From Strongyloides papillosus (taxonomy: Eukaryota > Nematoda > Chromadorea > Rhabditida > Strongyloididae): 64,000 nt of DNA. Made by a program: the position numbers and the translations under genes. Positions 10,917 through 22,350 of the stretch are shown here, in pieces. Position 1 is the first letter of the stretch, and the number at the start of each line of letters is the position of its first letter. The notes beneath the pieces were generated by a model. It made no database searches. It was not told where the DNA came from and was given only the letters and a program-made list of their open reading frames with translations. Where the stretch lies: NCBI GenBank assembly GCA_005656395.1, contig SRSI01000019.1, forward strand, positions 186,001-250,000. The letters are read 5' to 3'.

Positions 10917-12179
10917 ACTTAATTAGATAACTATTTCTACATAATAAAAGTTAGTAACATAGTAAATTTTAGATTTCAGTTGCGAATAGATAGCTTATTT
11001 AAAACTTTATTAAAAAACAAAACCCCTGCAATATATAATAATTAAATATATTATAACAAATGATTAAAATATTAGTAAATTAATTTTATGTTTTTGTCTG
11101 TTTACATGATTACATTAACCTCGTCATTTTGGTAAATTGTTTTTTTTTCTTTTAGACATACTACTCACTCGTCCCTTTAAATTTTTTGTCTTTTGTTACA
11201 TGTGCTTTAAAGTTTGACTCCTACTTGTACCTCTAGAATAGTTAACAATATTATTTTCTACCTTTTTACAGATAGATGGGTCCTTATACAATCTTTCAAA
11301 TTTTTTTTAGTGTAGGTAATTGAACGAGAATTGGATCACCAGCATTTATTAGTTGTGGTAGATTTCTTTTCATATCTTCTTCTATTTAACCCTTCATTCT
11401 TACACGTAAACGATGTTGATTTACAATTTCATAAACTGTTTCATTAACATTAAACTTTTATCAACACATTCTCCATAACTTTTTACATGAGCAGATTCAA
11501 TCCATCTTAAGTGACGTGGATCTTTCAAGAAAACTATAAAAATATAGACATTCGTTCAGTGTTTCATAAATTAATGCATTGTAATATCTAACTACATAGT
11601 CCACAACTTTATTTCACATAATACTTGACTTTTCAATGAATAGAAGCAACTTACTGACAAAATTTTGAGTAGTAGAGAAATTTTTTTCAGCTAACAGTTA
11701 CTTTTGGTATAATAAGGAGTTGAACATTTTATCACCACGTCCTCAGTACTCATAACAAATGCGATATCTTCACAATCAAAATAGTGAGCATTATCAACTG
11801 TTATTTATTCTGGTGTATTAAAAATACTGAGAATTCTTTTTCCCAACACATCTATGATAATTCTTGCTTCTAAATCCGTAATTAGAACGCTTACCGATTA
11901 AGTCATTTTAATAGAATCGATATTCATATCACATGGTTGGGCAGAATTAGCAACCAGGAAAGTAGTTTTCTTCGCAACACTGTATTTCATAATCACAGAT
12001 ACATATCTATTACACATTCTTAAAATATTTTTTTTAAATCAATTATGCTACAAATAGCTTCAGAACATCAATGTCAACAAATAAGCCGTTTTGAAAATAA
12101 CTAAAACAGTTATCAGCCAACATACAGCAACCTGTCTTCACAAAAACCTTATCAAATTTTAATGTGGTTCTTAATGTAT

Positions 12180-13690
12180 TATACGAGACCATGAAACTTC
12201 ATTTGCTATGCATGTTCTTTCAGATTTAGCTTTCTCAGAATTAAAACTTAATTTATTTGCACAGCTTAAAGAGATAGCAGACTTCTGGCAACCACTGTCA
12301 ACTGTTCCAGGATCAATGAATCTATTCTCAAATTCAACTTTAACGTACATGTCACAAGAATTAGAAGTAACACGTTTAGATAGTTTTTCATTATATCAAA
12401 CATTAACTGTATCATTTTCATTGACAATTTTATTAGAACCAATATCGTTGCCCTTTTGCACTTCAACAGAGACAACATCAAGATTATTATGATTTTGCTT
12501 CGCAGTTAAGCCAGAAAATACATCAGTTTTTACAGGTTGATCATTTTCACTAGATCTTAAAATACAATTCTTTAAAGCTTCCCATGGATTAATGACAGCA
12601 AACACTGATGTAGAAGTAGACGTAGCACACAACTTGTTTGAAGAATGGGTAAATTGAGAATCAAAAGAAGTAGGATATTATTTTGAATTATGACACTTAT
12701 CATGATTTTTCTTAAATTCAATAATCATGCAACGATATTCACTTATTTTAAGATCTTTATTGAAACATCTTTTACAGTACAGATTAGTTCTTTTACCTTT
12801 TTTATCTTAATTTTATCACGACGATGAATCCTTGGTAATATAATGTTATCATTGTACACTATTTGTAAATCATTGCAACTTCAGCAATAAAAGAATATTG
12901 ATCTTCTCTACTTCTAAAATGTACAAATAGATCATAGATATCTTTCAGCTTCTCCATAAGTCTATACATTTGCTTACGCAAGCTTTCATCTTCATCAGTA
13001 GTATCCAACGATTCTTTAACCAGAATTCTCAAAATCAGTTTCTGAATACTTCGGCTTAAAGTAACGCGTTTTGTCATATGCAATCCGATGAGCAGTCGAT
13101 CCATCATACCTTTTAATCAATGTTTTTTTAATATTTTGACACGTGCTAATACATCAGAATTATTCTCAAAGTAATTCCTAACAGTATATGGTAGAAGTGA
13201 CCTCAAAGCAGCCTTCTTTACTTGACCAGCACTAATGTTGTCAATAATAAATAGGTCTTTAAATTCATGAATAAAGTTTTCAATTGAGCATGACTTCTCA
13301 TTATACTTGCCAAGCTGTGGGAACTTACGCGCCATATCATTTTTCAAGTTACCACCAATATCACTTAGGTTGCTGATGTATTTAACAAATAATAACAGAT
13401 TAGATGACTTTTTCGGTGACAAAAAATTCACAGAAGAGTGTAATAATGACTTAACAAAATTTTTTTCAAGTTCTTCTTCAAATGACAGTTGTTCCATTGA
13501 TATTGATGACAGCAAGCTTTCCAGAATTCTAGTTCTTTTAGTGGCAGTAAATTCAGCACAATAGAGATTGTCTTCAACAATTGATTTTAAAGCAACTTTA
13601 GAGAGTGTATCAGCAAGTTGAGAGTTCAGAATCTCCAGACAGTCTAATATAATAGCTTTTCTCTCGAGTGGAGAGTTATTTCATATCCAT
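12180..13690 (-). pseudogene. Gag and protease remnant of an LTR retrotransposon
   Basis: Reading on the minus strand from 13,690, a Gag-like helical segment (LDCLEILNSQLADTLSKVAL) continues into the 132-codon open segment ending at 13,117, which contains DNISAGQVKKAALRSLLPY, a typical capsid C-terminal sequence. The frame then shifts at an A run at about 13,125 and again near 13,020, after which the 12,859-13,107 segment continues it. Near 12,320-12,250 the minus strand reads TVDSGCQKSAIS, the D-S/T-G active-site signature of a retropepsin. At least three frame changes and several stops show it is dead. Confidence 0.65.
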
Positions 13691-14269
13691 TAGTAGATAT
13701 CTTATCAAGCAAGCTAGATGATCAAAACCTTCAGTAAAATTTTTACTATTGGTCTTGAACAGCTATTAAAATTATAAAATATAAATTAACACAATATCAG
13801 ACTAACAGTTAATTAATAATATTAAGTTTAAATTTTAAACATATATTTCAATAAGATACTTAAGCCTTTTCTTAAGAATAAACATTTAAAAAATTAGTTT
13901 TAGTAATTTTAGGATAGACTAATCACTCATAATATAGTAAATGATAAGTTTCATCATAATCTTTTTATTTATGCTAATTTTATAATCCCTTTTTGGTATA
14001 ATGTTTACTCTTCTTATGACCAGTAAAATAATATTATATAAGCTCACTTTTACTTACTATGATAGGTATATTTTTATTTATAAAACTGACAAGACTCAAA
14101 GACAATATAAAAAAAAAGATTTCTACTGTAATTCACATGATATTTTTTATGCTCTTTAATATACCGCCGTCAGACATAACATTTAAACGATTGGTAAAAC
14201 AAAAAGATGATAGTCTTTTACTCAATAATACACTCTTTATCAGTAACAGATGTCGAATTCTTATTCGTT

Positions 14270-15110
14270 GAACTATCACTAGTTTTTTGAATGTTAGTAC
14301 TTCTCAATTCTCTAAATCCTCGATGCTATAAATTTGATAGCTTGGTCAACCTGAGATATTGCAATATTCCTTGCAACAATATGAATCGTGTTATTAAATT
14401 TTCCACATATTTCCACAATAGTAATTTTTGACGTTCTTTCTTACAACACTTAGGATATATTTTCTTACGCAATTTTTCAATGGCTTCACAGAATTCTTTA
14501 ATAATTTTTAAATCGGATCTTTTAAGAAAATTTAATTTATGACGTAATTAAACTTGAGTAAGTTGTTTAGAAGAATATATCTCTTTCAACACTTTAAGTA
14601 ACTTTTTTAAATTCTTTTTGTCACTATTGTTTTAATTACTCATATTTTGTCTAATTTCTTTAGTTAATTTTATATGCAGTATACTTGCTTTTAATTCATC
14701 TTTTAACGCTATAATAGTTCCATCTCTTTGTAAAGCAATTAGAAGTGAAGTCTCAAAACACGACTTAAAATCTGAGGACGATTCCTCTTCATTAAACGTT
14801 TTAATGGTTTGTAATGCAAACATATTTAACTTCATACTTAGCTTAACAATCTCAGAATTTTTTTCTACCTTTGGTAGTTTCTTCCTATTTATTTCTTAAA
14901 ATAAAGAACTTAGATATTTTGAAACGGCAGATATCACAGCTGGTCTAGTAAAATTCAAGCCACTGTGCGACTTATAATAATTAGTAAAACTTTCTTCGAA
15001 CTTTTGAATTTGTTCGTCAAACAACTTATTCTCATCTCGTCGCACCAATTTCTCTACACATGCAACAAAAAAGAAAAAAATTTTTTTTTCTTAAGCTCAA
15101 TAGACAAACT
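14270..15110 (-). pseudogene. N-terminal Gag-like coiled-coil remnant
   Basis: Translating the minus strand from about 15,060 gives a Lys/Glu-rich helical sequence (DENKLFDEQIQKFEESFTNY), one stop near 14,898, a 67-codon open segment (14,632-14,835), then more helical sequence with a second stop. It lies upstream of, and in the same orientation as, the Gag remnant at 13.7 kb, so it is probably the N-terminal part of the same polyprotein, separated by unrelated AT-rich DNA (13,690-14,270). Confidence 0.45.
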
Positions 15111-15400
15111 TTCTTCGTAATCTTCTATTCACCTTAAACCTTCTTTTAGTAACTTTTAAATTTGGTTGTGTAATAGATAGAGTTATAGAGTTCTTTATAA
15201 AAACACAGAACCATAAAAATTGACGATAAGTAAAAATAATTTATTAGTAAATTAGTTTTTATCATGTTGTTTATTTGATTAATCTGAATTCTCATCTTTT
15301 TGGCAAACTATTTATTTTCCTTTTAAGATATACTATTCATTTCAGAAAAAATTAACTAGATAGTTATTTTAACATAATAATAGTTAGTGATATTAAGTTT

Positions 15401-16730
15401 TTTTCCTCTATTCTTGTACCAATTTAAAAGGCTTTGATTTTTTGGTCATCTTTGATAATAGTGAAAGATGAAATAAAAGTATAGTTAAATCGGTAATTTT
15501 ATTGATACTCTCTAACCCATTAGATTCTTGAACTTCGTAACTTATCTTTTCACACTAGAAACATTACTTTTGTATGTTCTCTCTTCAAAACATGATTGCT
15601 ACAAAAACATTTGTTTTGTCCAATATAAACAATTCAATTATCTTTTGAAGTCTTTCATTTATGCTTATAATCTTTATACGAGTCCCTCTTAATACAATGC
15701 AGATTGTATCTTTACACATTTTTAAACAAGCGCAAAACTGAATTTACATCAAACTTGTAAATTGAAACTAAAGACATTTTATTTGTTTCCACCAAATCTA
15801 AACCTATTTTATTTGCTAAAAATGTGATTTCAGTTTACCTGAATATGTGCATACGCCTTAGTACAAGTACATTAGATAATTAAATTGTTTAAATTTTTTA
15901 TTGTTGAAGTTAATCATTATCAGTTAATTTTTTTAAATATTATTTTAAAAAGTAGTTTATTATCATATCCTCTAGACTTTTTAAAAATTTCTCCAGTATA
16001 TATTCAAAAATTAATAAAAATTTTGGATATAAGTTATATAGTGTGTTATTGAATTATCTTGAATTTTAAAATGTACATTATTTTTTAAAACCAGATACTT
16101 TTTATGATGACCCACTCTGCTGATAACTTAAAAATATTTTATAAATCTTTTCTCAAGACTAGTCTTTGATGTCATTGTTAAGTAAAAATATAACTGTTTT
16201 GAAAAACATTTTACTAGCAATAATTTATCATAATTAATAATGGTAGCCTAGAGTAGTAAAAACATTTAATGATATAATATATCAACATTAAGTATATTAT
16301 TCAAATTTCCACTTCTTTTTCATTCTTAAAAGTACTAGAAAGTTGTAGAAATTTAACTTTTAACTATGAAAAAAAATATGTTTGGTGTTAATAAATCTAC
16401 TTAAAGTTGACTTTAAAAAAATAAATATTGAAACATACTACACAAAAATATATTTTTTTCCAAAGCCTTTAATTTAAATGATTTTATTTTGTAATTGCTC
16501 ATAGTTTGATAGTAAATTAATAAAAAATAATACAATATGCTATTTTTAAAACATTATTCTTTAAATATCGTCTATGATTTTCTAAAAGATGACTAATTCT
16601 TAAGTTAACAAATAACTGATAGAAATATTTTAAAATTTTTCTAAACTCATAAAAAAAGTGTTTTTAACTATTAATTGAAATTTTAATAATTTTATGAGCT
16701 TTTAAGAAGTTACCAATTTATCAAACACTA
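15401..16730. other. Intergenic, AT-rich
   Basis: No ORF, intron-exon pattern or clear repeat was recognised between the decayed retrotransposon and the 3' end of the first Arg/Glu-rich gene. Confidence 0.55.
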
Positions 16731-17630
16731 TCAATCATTTTCGTCTACTTGATCAAGTAGGTCTTCCTCATACTCTTGTTCATATATTATGTCTACAGGA
16801 GTTATTGCTTCATCATCTATTTCTTCATATTCTTCGTAGTCAGAATTTAATGTTCCATCTATTTCTTCATTACTTTTTGGTTGTATAAGTTTGGTATTTT
16901 TTTCTTTATCCCCAGATGGGGTACTTTCTTCGTGTTCAGATGATGTATTTTCTCTTTCCACTCCAGGCGTAACATTACTTTCAGAACTAGCTGCTTTAGT
17001 AGATGGTCCAGCAGTTTCTTTTGCTGTTGTTGGAGATTGAAATCTAGTTGTTTTTAATTTTTTAGTTGTTTTTGATTTTGTAGTTCTTGTAACTGTAGTT
17101 ACTCTTCTTGTAGTTGTTCTTGTTCTTCTAATAGTTGTTGCTGATGTGAATCTTTCTCGTAATTGTCTTTTACGTTCCATTTCTTGACGTTCCCTTTGAA
17201 GTTTTTTTCGTCGAGCTGCTGCCTGTTGTTGCTTTCTCCTGCGTTGCGCAGCTTGACGTAATCTCTGATGTCTTAATCGGTTTTGCCTTTCTTGACGTAA
17301 TCTTCTTTGGCGTAATTTTTGTGAGCGTACTTTTTGTTGTTGTTGCTTTCTTCTTTGTTCTCTTGCACGTGCTATTTTTTTTTGTCTTTGACGTCTGGCT
17401 CTATTTATTCCTGTCTGTCTTTTTTCTCTAAAAACAACATTACTCATAACTTCATTTCGAAAATTTTGAGTAAAATGTGCATCTAAATTTTTGTTAATTG
17501 AAGCTCTATTTTTATAATTTGAATCATTATATACCAAACTATTTGACCCTAATTTTTCTAAGTAATGCGAACAAATAATTTCTACAAGTATTACCATTGA
17601 AAGTAGTAAAACTGATTTAAAATAAAGCAT
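16731..17630 (-). CDS. Secreted charge-segregated Arg/Gln-Glu/Asp protein, family member 1
   Basis: Single-exon, 299 residues, first of four paralogues (others start at 26841, 37517 and 60471). Order of parts: signal peptide about 1-20 (MLYFKSVLLLSMVILVEI); pro-region 21-67; dibasic site REKRQ at 68-72, suited to a furin-like protease; Arg/Gln/Lys-rich basic domain about 75-160 with RLRQAAQRRR shared with member 2; a Thr/Arg linker (TTTRRVTTVTRTT); then an acidic C-terminal third ending in Glu/Asp/Tyr-rich sequence. No enzyme domain is visible. The opposite charges at the two ends of the mature chain suggest self-association, or binding of polyanions such as nucleic acid or mucin glycans; this is inference. 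The N-terminal start matches the other members exactly. Confidence 0.85.
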   Translation of the reverse strand: MLYFKSVLLLSMVILVEIICSHYLEKLGSNSLVYNDSNYKNRASINKNLDAHFTQNFRNEVMSNVVFREKRQTGINRARRQRQKKIARAREQRRKQQQQKVRSQKLRQRRLRQERQNRLRHQRLRQAAQRRRKQQQAAARRKKLQRERQEMERKRQLRERFTSATTIRRTRTTTRRVTTVTRTTKSKTTKKLKTTRFQSPTTAKETAGPSTKAASSESNVTPGVERENTSSEHEESTPSGDKEKNTKLIQPKSNEEIDGTLNSDYEEYEEIDDEAITPVDIIYEQEYEEDLLDQVDEND

Positions 17631-17677
17631 TTTAGTAAAAATTGTTTTGATTGAATAAAGTCCGTTGAAAATTTCTT

Positions 17678-17734
17678 CTTTTATAGTTAATTAAATTAAA
17701 AAATTATTGACGTATTTTTTTTCACTTGTCTCAG
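17678..17734 (-). promoter_or_regulatory. Family promoter: TATA-type core and E-box-like element (member 1)
   Basis: Read on the minus strand, a CTGAGACAAGTGAA element (17721-17734) is followed by TTAATTTAATTAACTATAAAAG (17678-17699) 48-69 bp before the ATG. The same two blocks at the same spacing precede the other three family members. Here the E-box core is CAAGTG rather than CAGGTG, and the GATA-type ATTATCTATA is ATTAACTATA. Confidence 0.6.
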
Positions 17735-19221
17735 TTCGTTTTTCATGTAAAAAGTAGTTTTTTACTCTACAAACAAAGCTTTTATTTATTTTTATTAATG
17801 CTACCGGTGAAAAATTACACCTTCTTTAAAAATATTTTGATTTTTATAATGAGTAAAGTCTGTCACTAATTTTATTTTTAAATATCTGTTTATACACACT
17901 AAATCAAACAAGAAAGAAAATTTTTTTTGTTGTTTATTTTTCGTTATATTAGCTTTTTAATTTCAGACATTTTTTTATTTGGTCTCTCCAGAGAAAGTTT
18001 ATAAAATCTTTAGAAAAAGTTTATTTATTTCATCAATTTTAATTTTGTTTGAATTTGTTATAATATTAACTTTCATCTTCCGAGGAACAAAGATAGATAA
18101 CATAAATCAAAAGTTATTTTAATATTTGTAAATGTATAATAATTAAAAGCTTTATAAAAACAGTTTTCTAATAATAAATAAAAATAAACTTATTATTTTG
18201 TATATAAAATAGTGCACAAATTATAGACAGCAGTTAGACACACTTCACAATATATGTTATGATGAACTTGTCTCAGACATTAAGAAAGATAAAAATATAA
18301 AGTTGTTAAAATTTCAGTAGATTAGACGGATGTTGAATTACTGTTAAAAATAATTATTTTTAAAATTTTACTAATAAACTTTGTAACAAATCTGTTGTAT
18401 TTATTATATTTATACATTATATTCCGTGTTTTTTGAAAGCATGACAGACATTTCGTGTCAGACATAGCAAGCAACTAGCCATAAAAGAAAATAAGTAACC
18501 GTCCATAATTATATAATTAATATTCTCTAACAACTTATAACCACATTTTATACTCACTAAATTGTTAAATTTAGTCCTAAGTGTTATTTACTTTATAATT
18601 TTGCCCCCGGAGGCTTCGCTTGAGATTTCCAGGATAAAATTTTATCTTAAAAATTATTTATCTTCAATTGAGAATATTCTATTTGTTTCTTCTAGTAAGC
18701 TACATTCAAATACTTTAATAAAACACTATTCTTCAACATTCTTAAAAAATTTTAAACTAAAAACTCAGTAAATAACTAAAAGTAGCGAATAATACATAAC
18801 ATTTTTGAATGGTTAAGATTTTCATTGATTGAATTAAATATGAAAGGTCTTAACATTTTAACTTTCCGATTGAGCAACAATAACTTTTTTACCTGTCAGA
18901 TTCTATGATTCCTGCGATAAAAATTCTAATATATAACTTATAAAATAACAGTTTTTTATAATAACTTTAAATTGTATAATTTTTTTAAAACACATATAAT
19001 TAGATGGTAAATAAAAAAAATAGATAAAAAATTTAAATTCGTTGTCGGCATGCACGTTGAAGAAAGAAAAATACTTGAAAGAAGATAACAGTAGTAAAAT
19101 TTATTTCATACAAACACAAAAACAAACAAACATAATTAACCGTCAGCCTACTTAAAAGAATATTAGAAAAGGCACAAAACAAAAGAATACTTACAAATAA
19201 AACACAATAAAAACATTTTTA
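17735..19221. other. Intergenic, AT-rich
   Basis: The first part (to about 18,000) resembles the upstream regions of the other Arg/Glu family genes. The rest holds no recognised gene; a 69-codon open frame at 18,562 has no coding character. The stretch ends at the 5' target-site copy of the LTR element. Confidence 0.5.
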
Positions 19222-19225
19222 GTCT

Positions 19226-19406
19226 AATAAGAAAATGAATATTATCTATATAAATTTGAATAAAATGTCTCTTTTATTATAATTTATTGTCTATAAAATA
19301 AGTTGAATTTTAGAAATAAATTAGCCTTGAAAATATATTTAGGTGTATTTTCTTCTAGATCAATTGTATCAACACAGGGAGGCCAATAAAACCTTTTAAA
19401 TTTACT
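19226..19406 (+). repeat. 5' LTR
   Basis: 181 bp, matching the copy at 22005-22185 base for base, next to the GTCT target duplication. Begins AATAAGAAAATG and ends AAATTTACT. Confidence 0.85.
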
Positions 19407-19431
19407 GGACAAGGACATTTGGTTTCTTTAT

Positions 19432-21978
19432 ATGTTGGAGCATTTGGAGGAGCTAGGAGAAACTCTACCTGACACTGTTAGCAAGGATCGCTTTAAAGTC
19501 TACCTGGAGGTAGTGAAAAGTCTTTCGAAGGGTAAGGACTGGGATATTTCACTGGAGAAACAGGAGGCTGTGTTTGCGTTGTATAAGAAAAATCAGGATC
19601 GTGACTTTGGTAAGAAGGCTGTGATTAAAAGTCTTGTGGAGCACCTGGAGAGTCTGTTGGGTCCTGTTAAGTTAGAAAAGAGTTCTTCTGGATCGAAGAT
19701 GACATCATATAATTACAGTTGTATGGGTATTATTGATGCTTTCGATGGAGATAATTTCTCTTGTTTTTTGAAAAAGTTTGAGGCTGTAGTGAGCTTGGTG
19801 CCTGCTGATGGCAGTGATATTGATAGTAAGGTGAAAGCAAAGTTGTTGGTTTCAAAGTTGAGTCCAAGTGTTATTGAGAGGCTTCTTAAGTTCTCAAATG
19901 TGGACCTGGATGATTATAAACAACTGATTGGTGCTTTGAAGGATTTGTATCGTGAAAAAGTGATGAGTACTGTTACTGTTAGAATGAAATTGACTTCTTT
20001 GAAGAGAGGTGATTTCAGGTCAATTGAAGAGTATGGTAAAGAAATTATTAAATTGGCTGAATTGTTGTATTCTGATTCCAAAACTGAAGAAAGAGATAAG
20101 ATGGTTACTGGAGAATTATGTGCGAAATTTGGTCCTTCTTATCTTACTGCTTGTGAAAATAATGCTCAGTGGATTCCTGAGGAAGTCTTGGAGATGATTG
20201 TTGCCAGGGAAAAAAGGCACAATTTTGGTATGAATTCAGAAAAACGTAGACCAATGAATAATAGAGAAGGAAGAAATGATGTAAGAAAATGTTGGAACTG
20301 TGGTGAAGAGGGTCATGAACGTAGAAATTGTAACGCGAATGTTACTTCCAATGCTAGCATGGAAGTTAGATCTTCAAATAAGGTATATATCAAAGGTCAA
20401 CTGGTTGGTAATTCCAAAGTGTGTTTTGTTGATTCTGGAGCAGATGGTTCTCTGATGGATTATGACACTTATTTGGAATTGATGACTTGGGGTATTGAAA
20501 TGACACCATGTGAATCGCTAATTTATTGGGGTGATATTTGTGAAGTTAATCGTATTAGAATATTGGGTATTGTCAATGTTGGTATGAAGTTCAATGAGAA
20601 AGGAAAATTGTTTCCATTTGAATTCAATGTAGTTGAAAATTCTGAAGTTATGAAATCATTGAAATGTAACATGGTAATTGGTGGTGATAATCTTTCAAAG
20701 TATGAATATGTGCAAAATTTGAAACAAAGATTTGTGTCTATTGATGGTGAAAGAATTAATTTATTGAGATACCAAGGATCTGATAAAATGGTTAATGTCT
20801 CCATGGGGAATGACTTGAATGCTTTGAATGTCACGTTGAATGTTTTTAGTGAGAGAAATTCATCAACTGTCAAGGATAAATTTTGGAAAGAATTGCCTTT
20901 GTTGAAAGTAAAGAATAGAGAGGAACGATGTACCTTTGAATGTCCAAAGATTTCTTTCGAAGCTGATTGTGCTCCGCCGAAGTTTACAGGAGGTTTCATT
21001 AATGCCGAAAAACAACAATGTATAGAAGAACATACTGATGGATTGACAGAGCAAAAGGTCTTAATTCCAGGTGATTTTTCTGTTATGGCTGCTTACTTGA
21101 CTGATCAATTGGAAAATAAAGCTAAGGTTATTGAGACGCTTGAATTATCAAAGGCTTTTGATAATTCGAAATCACTGGTATTGAAATGTGATGCTTCTTG
21201 TAGTGATGTTGGTTCAATGCTACCCCAAAATTTCTTGGTGAATGATGAGTGGAAGTTATTACCAATTGCCTTTTGGAGTAAGGGAATGCAATCGTCACGT
21301 TCATGTTTGTCTGCTGATTATTTGAGTCGCGGTGATGAAAATGATGGTTGTTCGACTATGTGTGCCATCACTAAGAGAGAAGTTTTGATGTTTATGGTAA
21401 AGTCATTCTTAAAAGATGGTAAGAAGAAGAAAGTTAATCCTTTTGATAAACGTTTAGCTGATAATTTAATTTTGGAACCTGATGAAACTATGTGTTGGAA
21501 GATTAATCTGATTAATCGTCCAGCTTTCAAAGTGCCTTGGATTTTGCTCCGGGAGAGATTGTCATTGATGAAAGAAAGACATATGCAAGGACACTTCTCA
21601 GCTGATAATGGTATTGCTAGTTTGAAACAGTTAAAATTCTGGATATTTATGTATTTGGATTATAAGAATTGTATTGGAACTTGTATGATATGTCAGAAAG
21701 AAATTGTTCACAAGTTAGCAAAGTTGAAGAGTCACGTTGTCAAGGAAACTTCAAGACTTTTTGAAATGATTAATTTAGATTTGTGTGGTCCTTTGTCTTG
21801 TACTGTCAATGAAAATTTACACTTGCTGAATATTGTCGATGATTTTACTTGTTTTTGGTTATGTTTTCCTGGGAATAGTACATTAACTACATCTGTATTA
21901 GAGAAATTTATCTTAGTTATATCAATGTTTAGCAGTCTTGATAAAATAAGGATGAATGATGCAGATGAAATTAGCTAA
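19432..21978 (+). CDS. Internally deleted Gag-protease-integrase polyprotein
   Basis: 848 codons without a stop. Residues about 1-280 are Gag-like; a zinc knuckle CWNCGEEGHERRNC (CX2CX4HX4C) starts at about 287; the protease active site VDSGADGSL has its Asp at 334. The RT fingers/palm with YxDD are absent. What follows is the tail of the RT-RNase H linker, a short RNase H N-terminus (CDAS with Asp 587, PIAFWSKGM), a jump straight to an RNase H end-like ADYLSR motif, an integrase zinc finger (HMQGH at 717, CMIC near 750), and integrase core only up to its first Asp (about 783). Several separate deletions all preserve frame, so the ORF has probably been maintained. Gag and protease could still act; RT and integration must come from another element. 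Confidence 0.8.
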   Translation: MLEHLEELGETLPDTVSKDRFKVYLEVVKSLSKGKDWDISLEKQEAVFALYKKNQDRDFGKKAVIKSLVEHLESLLGPVKLEKSSSGSKMTSYNYSCMGIIDAFDGDNFSCFLKKFEAVVSLVPADGSDIDSKVKAKLLVSKLSPSVIERLLKFSNVDLDDYKQLIGALKDLYREKVMSTVTVRMKLTSLKRGDFRSIEEYGKEIIKLAELLYSDSKTEERDKMVTGELCAKFGPSYLTACENNAQWIPEEVLEMIVAREKRHNFGMNSEKRRPMNNREGRNDVRKCWNCGEEGHERRNCNANVTSNASMEVRSSNKVYIKGQLVGNSKVCFVDSGADGSLMDYDTYLELMTWGIEMTPCESLIYWGDICEVNRIRILGIVNVGMKFNEKGKLFPFEFNVVENSEVMKSLKCNMVIGGDNLSKYEYVQNLKQRFVSIDGERINLLRYQGSDKMVNVSMGNDLNALNVTLNVFSERNSSTVKDKFWKELPLLKVKNREERCTFECPKISFEADCAPPKFTGGFINAEKQQCIEEHTDGLTEQKVLIPGDFSVMAAYLTDQLENKAKVIETLELSKAFDNSKSLVLKCDASCSDVGSMLPQNFLVNDEWKLLPIAFWSKGMQSSRSCLSADYLSRGDENDGCSTMCAITKREVLMFMVKSFLKDGKKKKVNPFDKRLADNLILEPDETMCWKINLINRPAFKVPWILLRERLSLMKERHMQGHFSADNGIASLKQLKFWIFMYLDYKNCIGTCMICQKEIVHKLAKLKSHVVKETSRLFEMINLDLCGPLSCTVNENLHLLNIVDDFTCFWLCFPGNSTLTTSVLEKFILVISMFSSLDKIRMNDADEIS

Positions 21979-22004
21979 AGAAGATGGAAAATTTTGGGTG
22001 GAGG

Positions 22005-22185
22005 AATAAGAAAATGAATATTATCTATATAAATTTGAATAAAATGTCTCTTTTATTATAATTTATTGTCTATAAAATAAGTTGAATTTTAGAAATAAAT
22101 TAGCCTTGAAAATATATTTAGGTGTATTTTCTTCTAGATCAATTGTATCAACACAGGGAGGCCAATAAAACCTTTTAAATTTACT
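22005..22185 (+). repeat. 3' LTR
   Basis: Identical partner of the 5' LTR, preceded by a purine-rich tract and followed by GTCT. Confidence 0.85.
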
Positions 22186-22350
22186 GTCTTAACTACAATC
22201 GTTTAATTAATTAATGATTAAATTTATAGTTAAAATATATATCACATGTCTAATCCATTCTAATTTTTAGCACGAGTTCTAAGTATTCTAAATTCTGCAA
22301 AGCTTCAAGTTGCGATTGGAGCAAGATCAACAATCAAACTGCATATGCTT

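Larger units (their letters stand above)
10917..15400 (-). mobile_element. Decayed LTR retrotransposon, minus strand
   Basis: The minus strand carries broken Gag and protease reading frames between about 15,110 and 12,060. Flanking blocks at 11,065-11,165 and 15,240-15,345 are similar in the same orientation (both run from ATTAGTAAATTA to a T-rich tract and a TACTAYTCA motif), and a second pair at about 10,917-10,960 and 15,352-15,395 is also alike. These look like eroded LTR remnants. No reverse transcriptase motif could be read in what follows the protease (11,170-12,060), which is full of stops. Boundaries are approximate. Confidence 0.6.
19226..22185 (+). mobile_element. Non-autonomous Ty3-like LTR retrotransposon lacking reverse transcriptase
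   Basis: Two 181 bp LTRs (19226-19406 and 22005-22185) are identical as far as I can read, and the element is flanked by GTCT on both sides (19222-19225 and 22186-22189), a 4 bp target-site duplication. Identical LTRs mean a recent insertion. A purine-rich tract (GGGTGGAGG) directly precedes the 3' LTR. The LTR ends are AA...CT instead of the usual TG...CA. One ORF fills the interior but lacks the RT catalytic region and most of integrase, so mobility must have been supplied in trans. Confidence 0.85.

Noticed and set aside
12208..12492. Plus-strand open frame in the decayed retrotransposon
   Set aside because: The minus strand here encodes the recognisable protease signature, so this frame is its shadow.
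18562..18771. 69-codon open frame and CCCCCGGAGGC patch
   Set aside because: No coding composition or homology; the GC patch is short and isolated.
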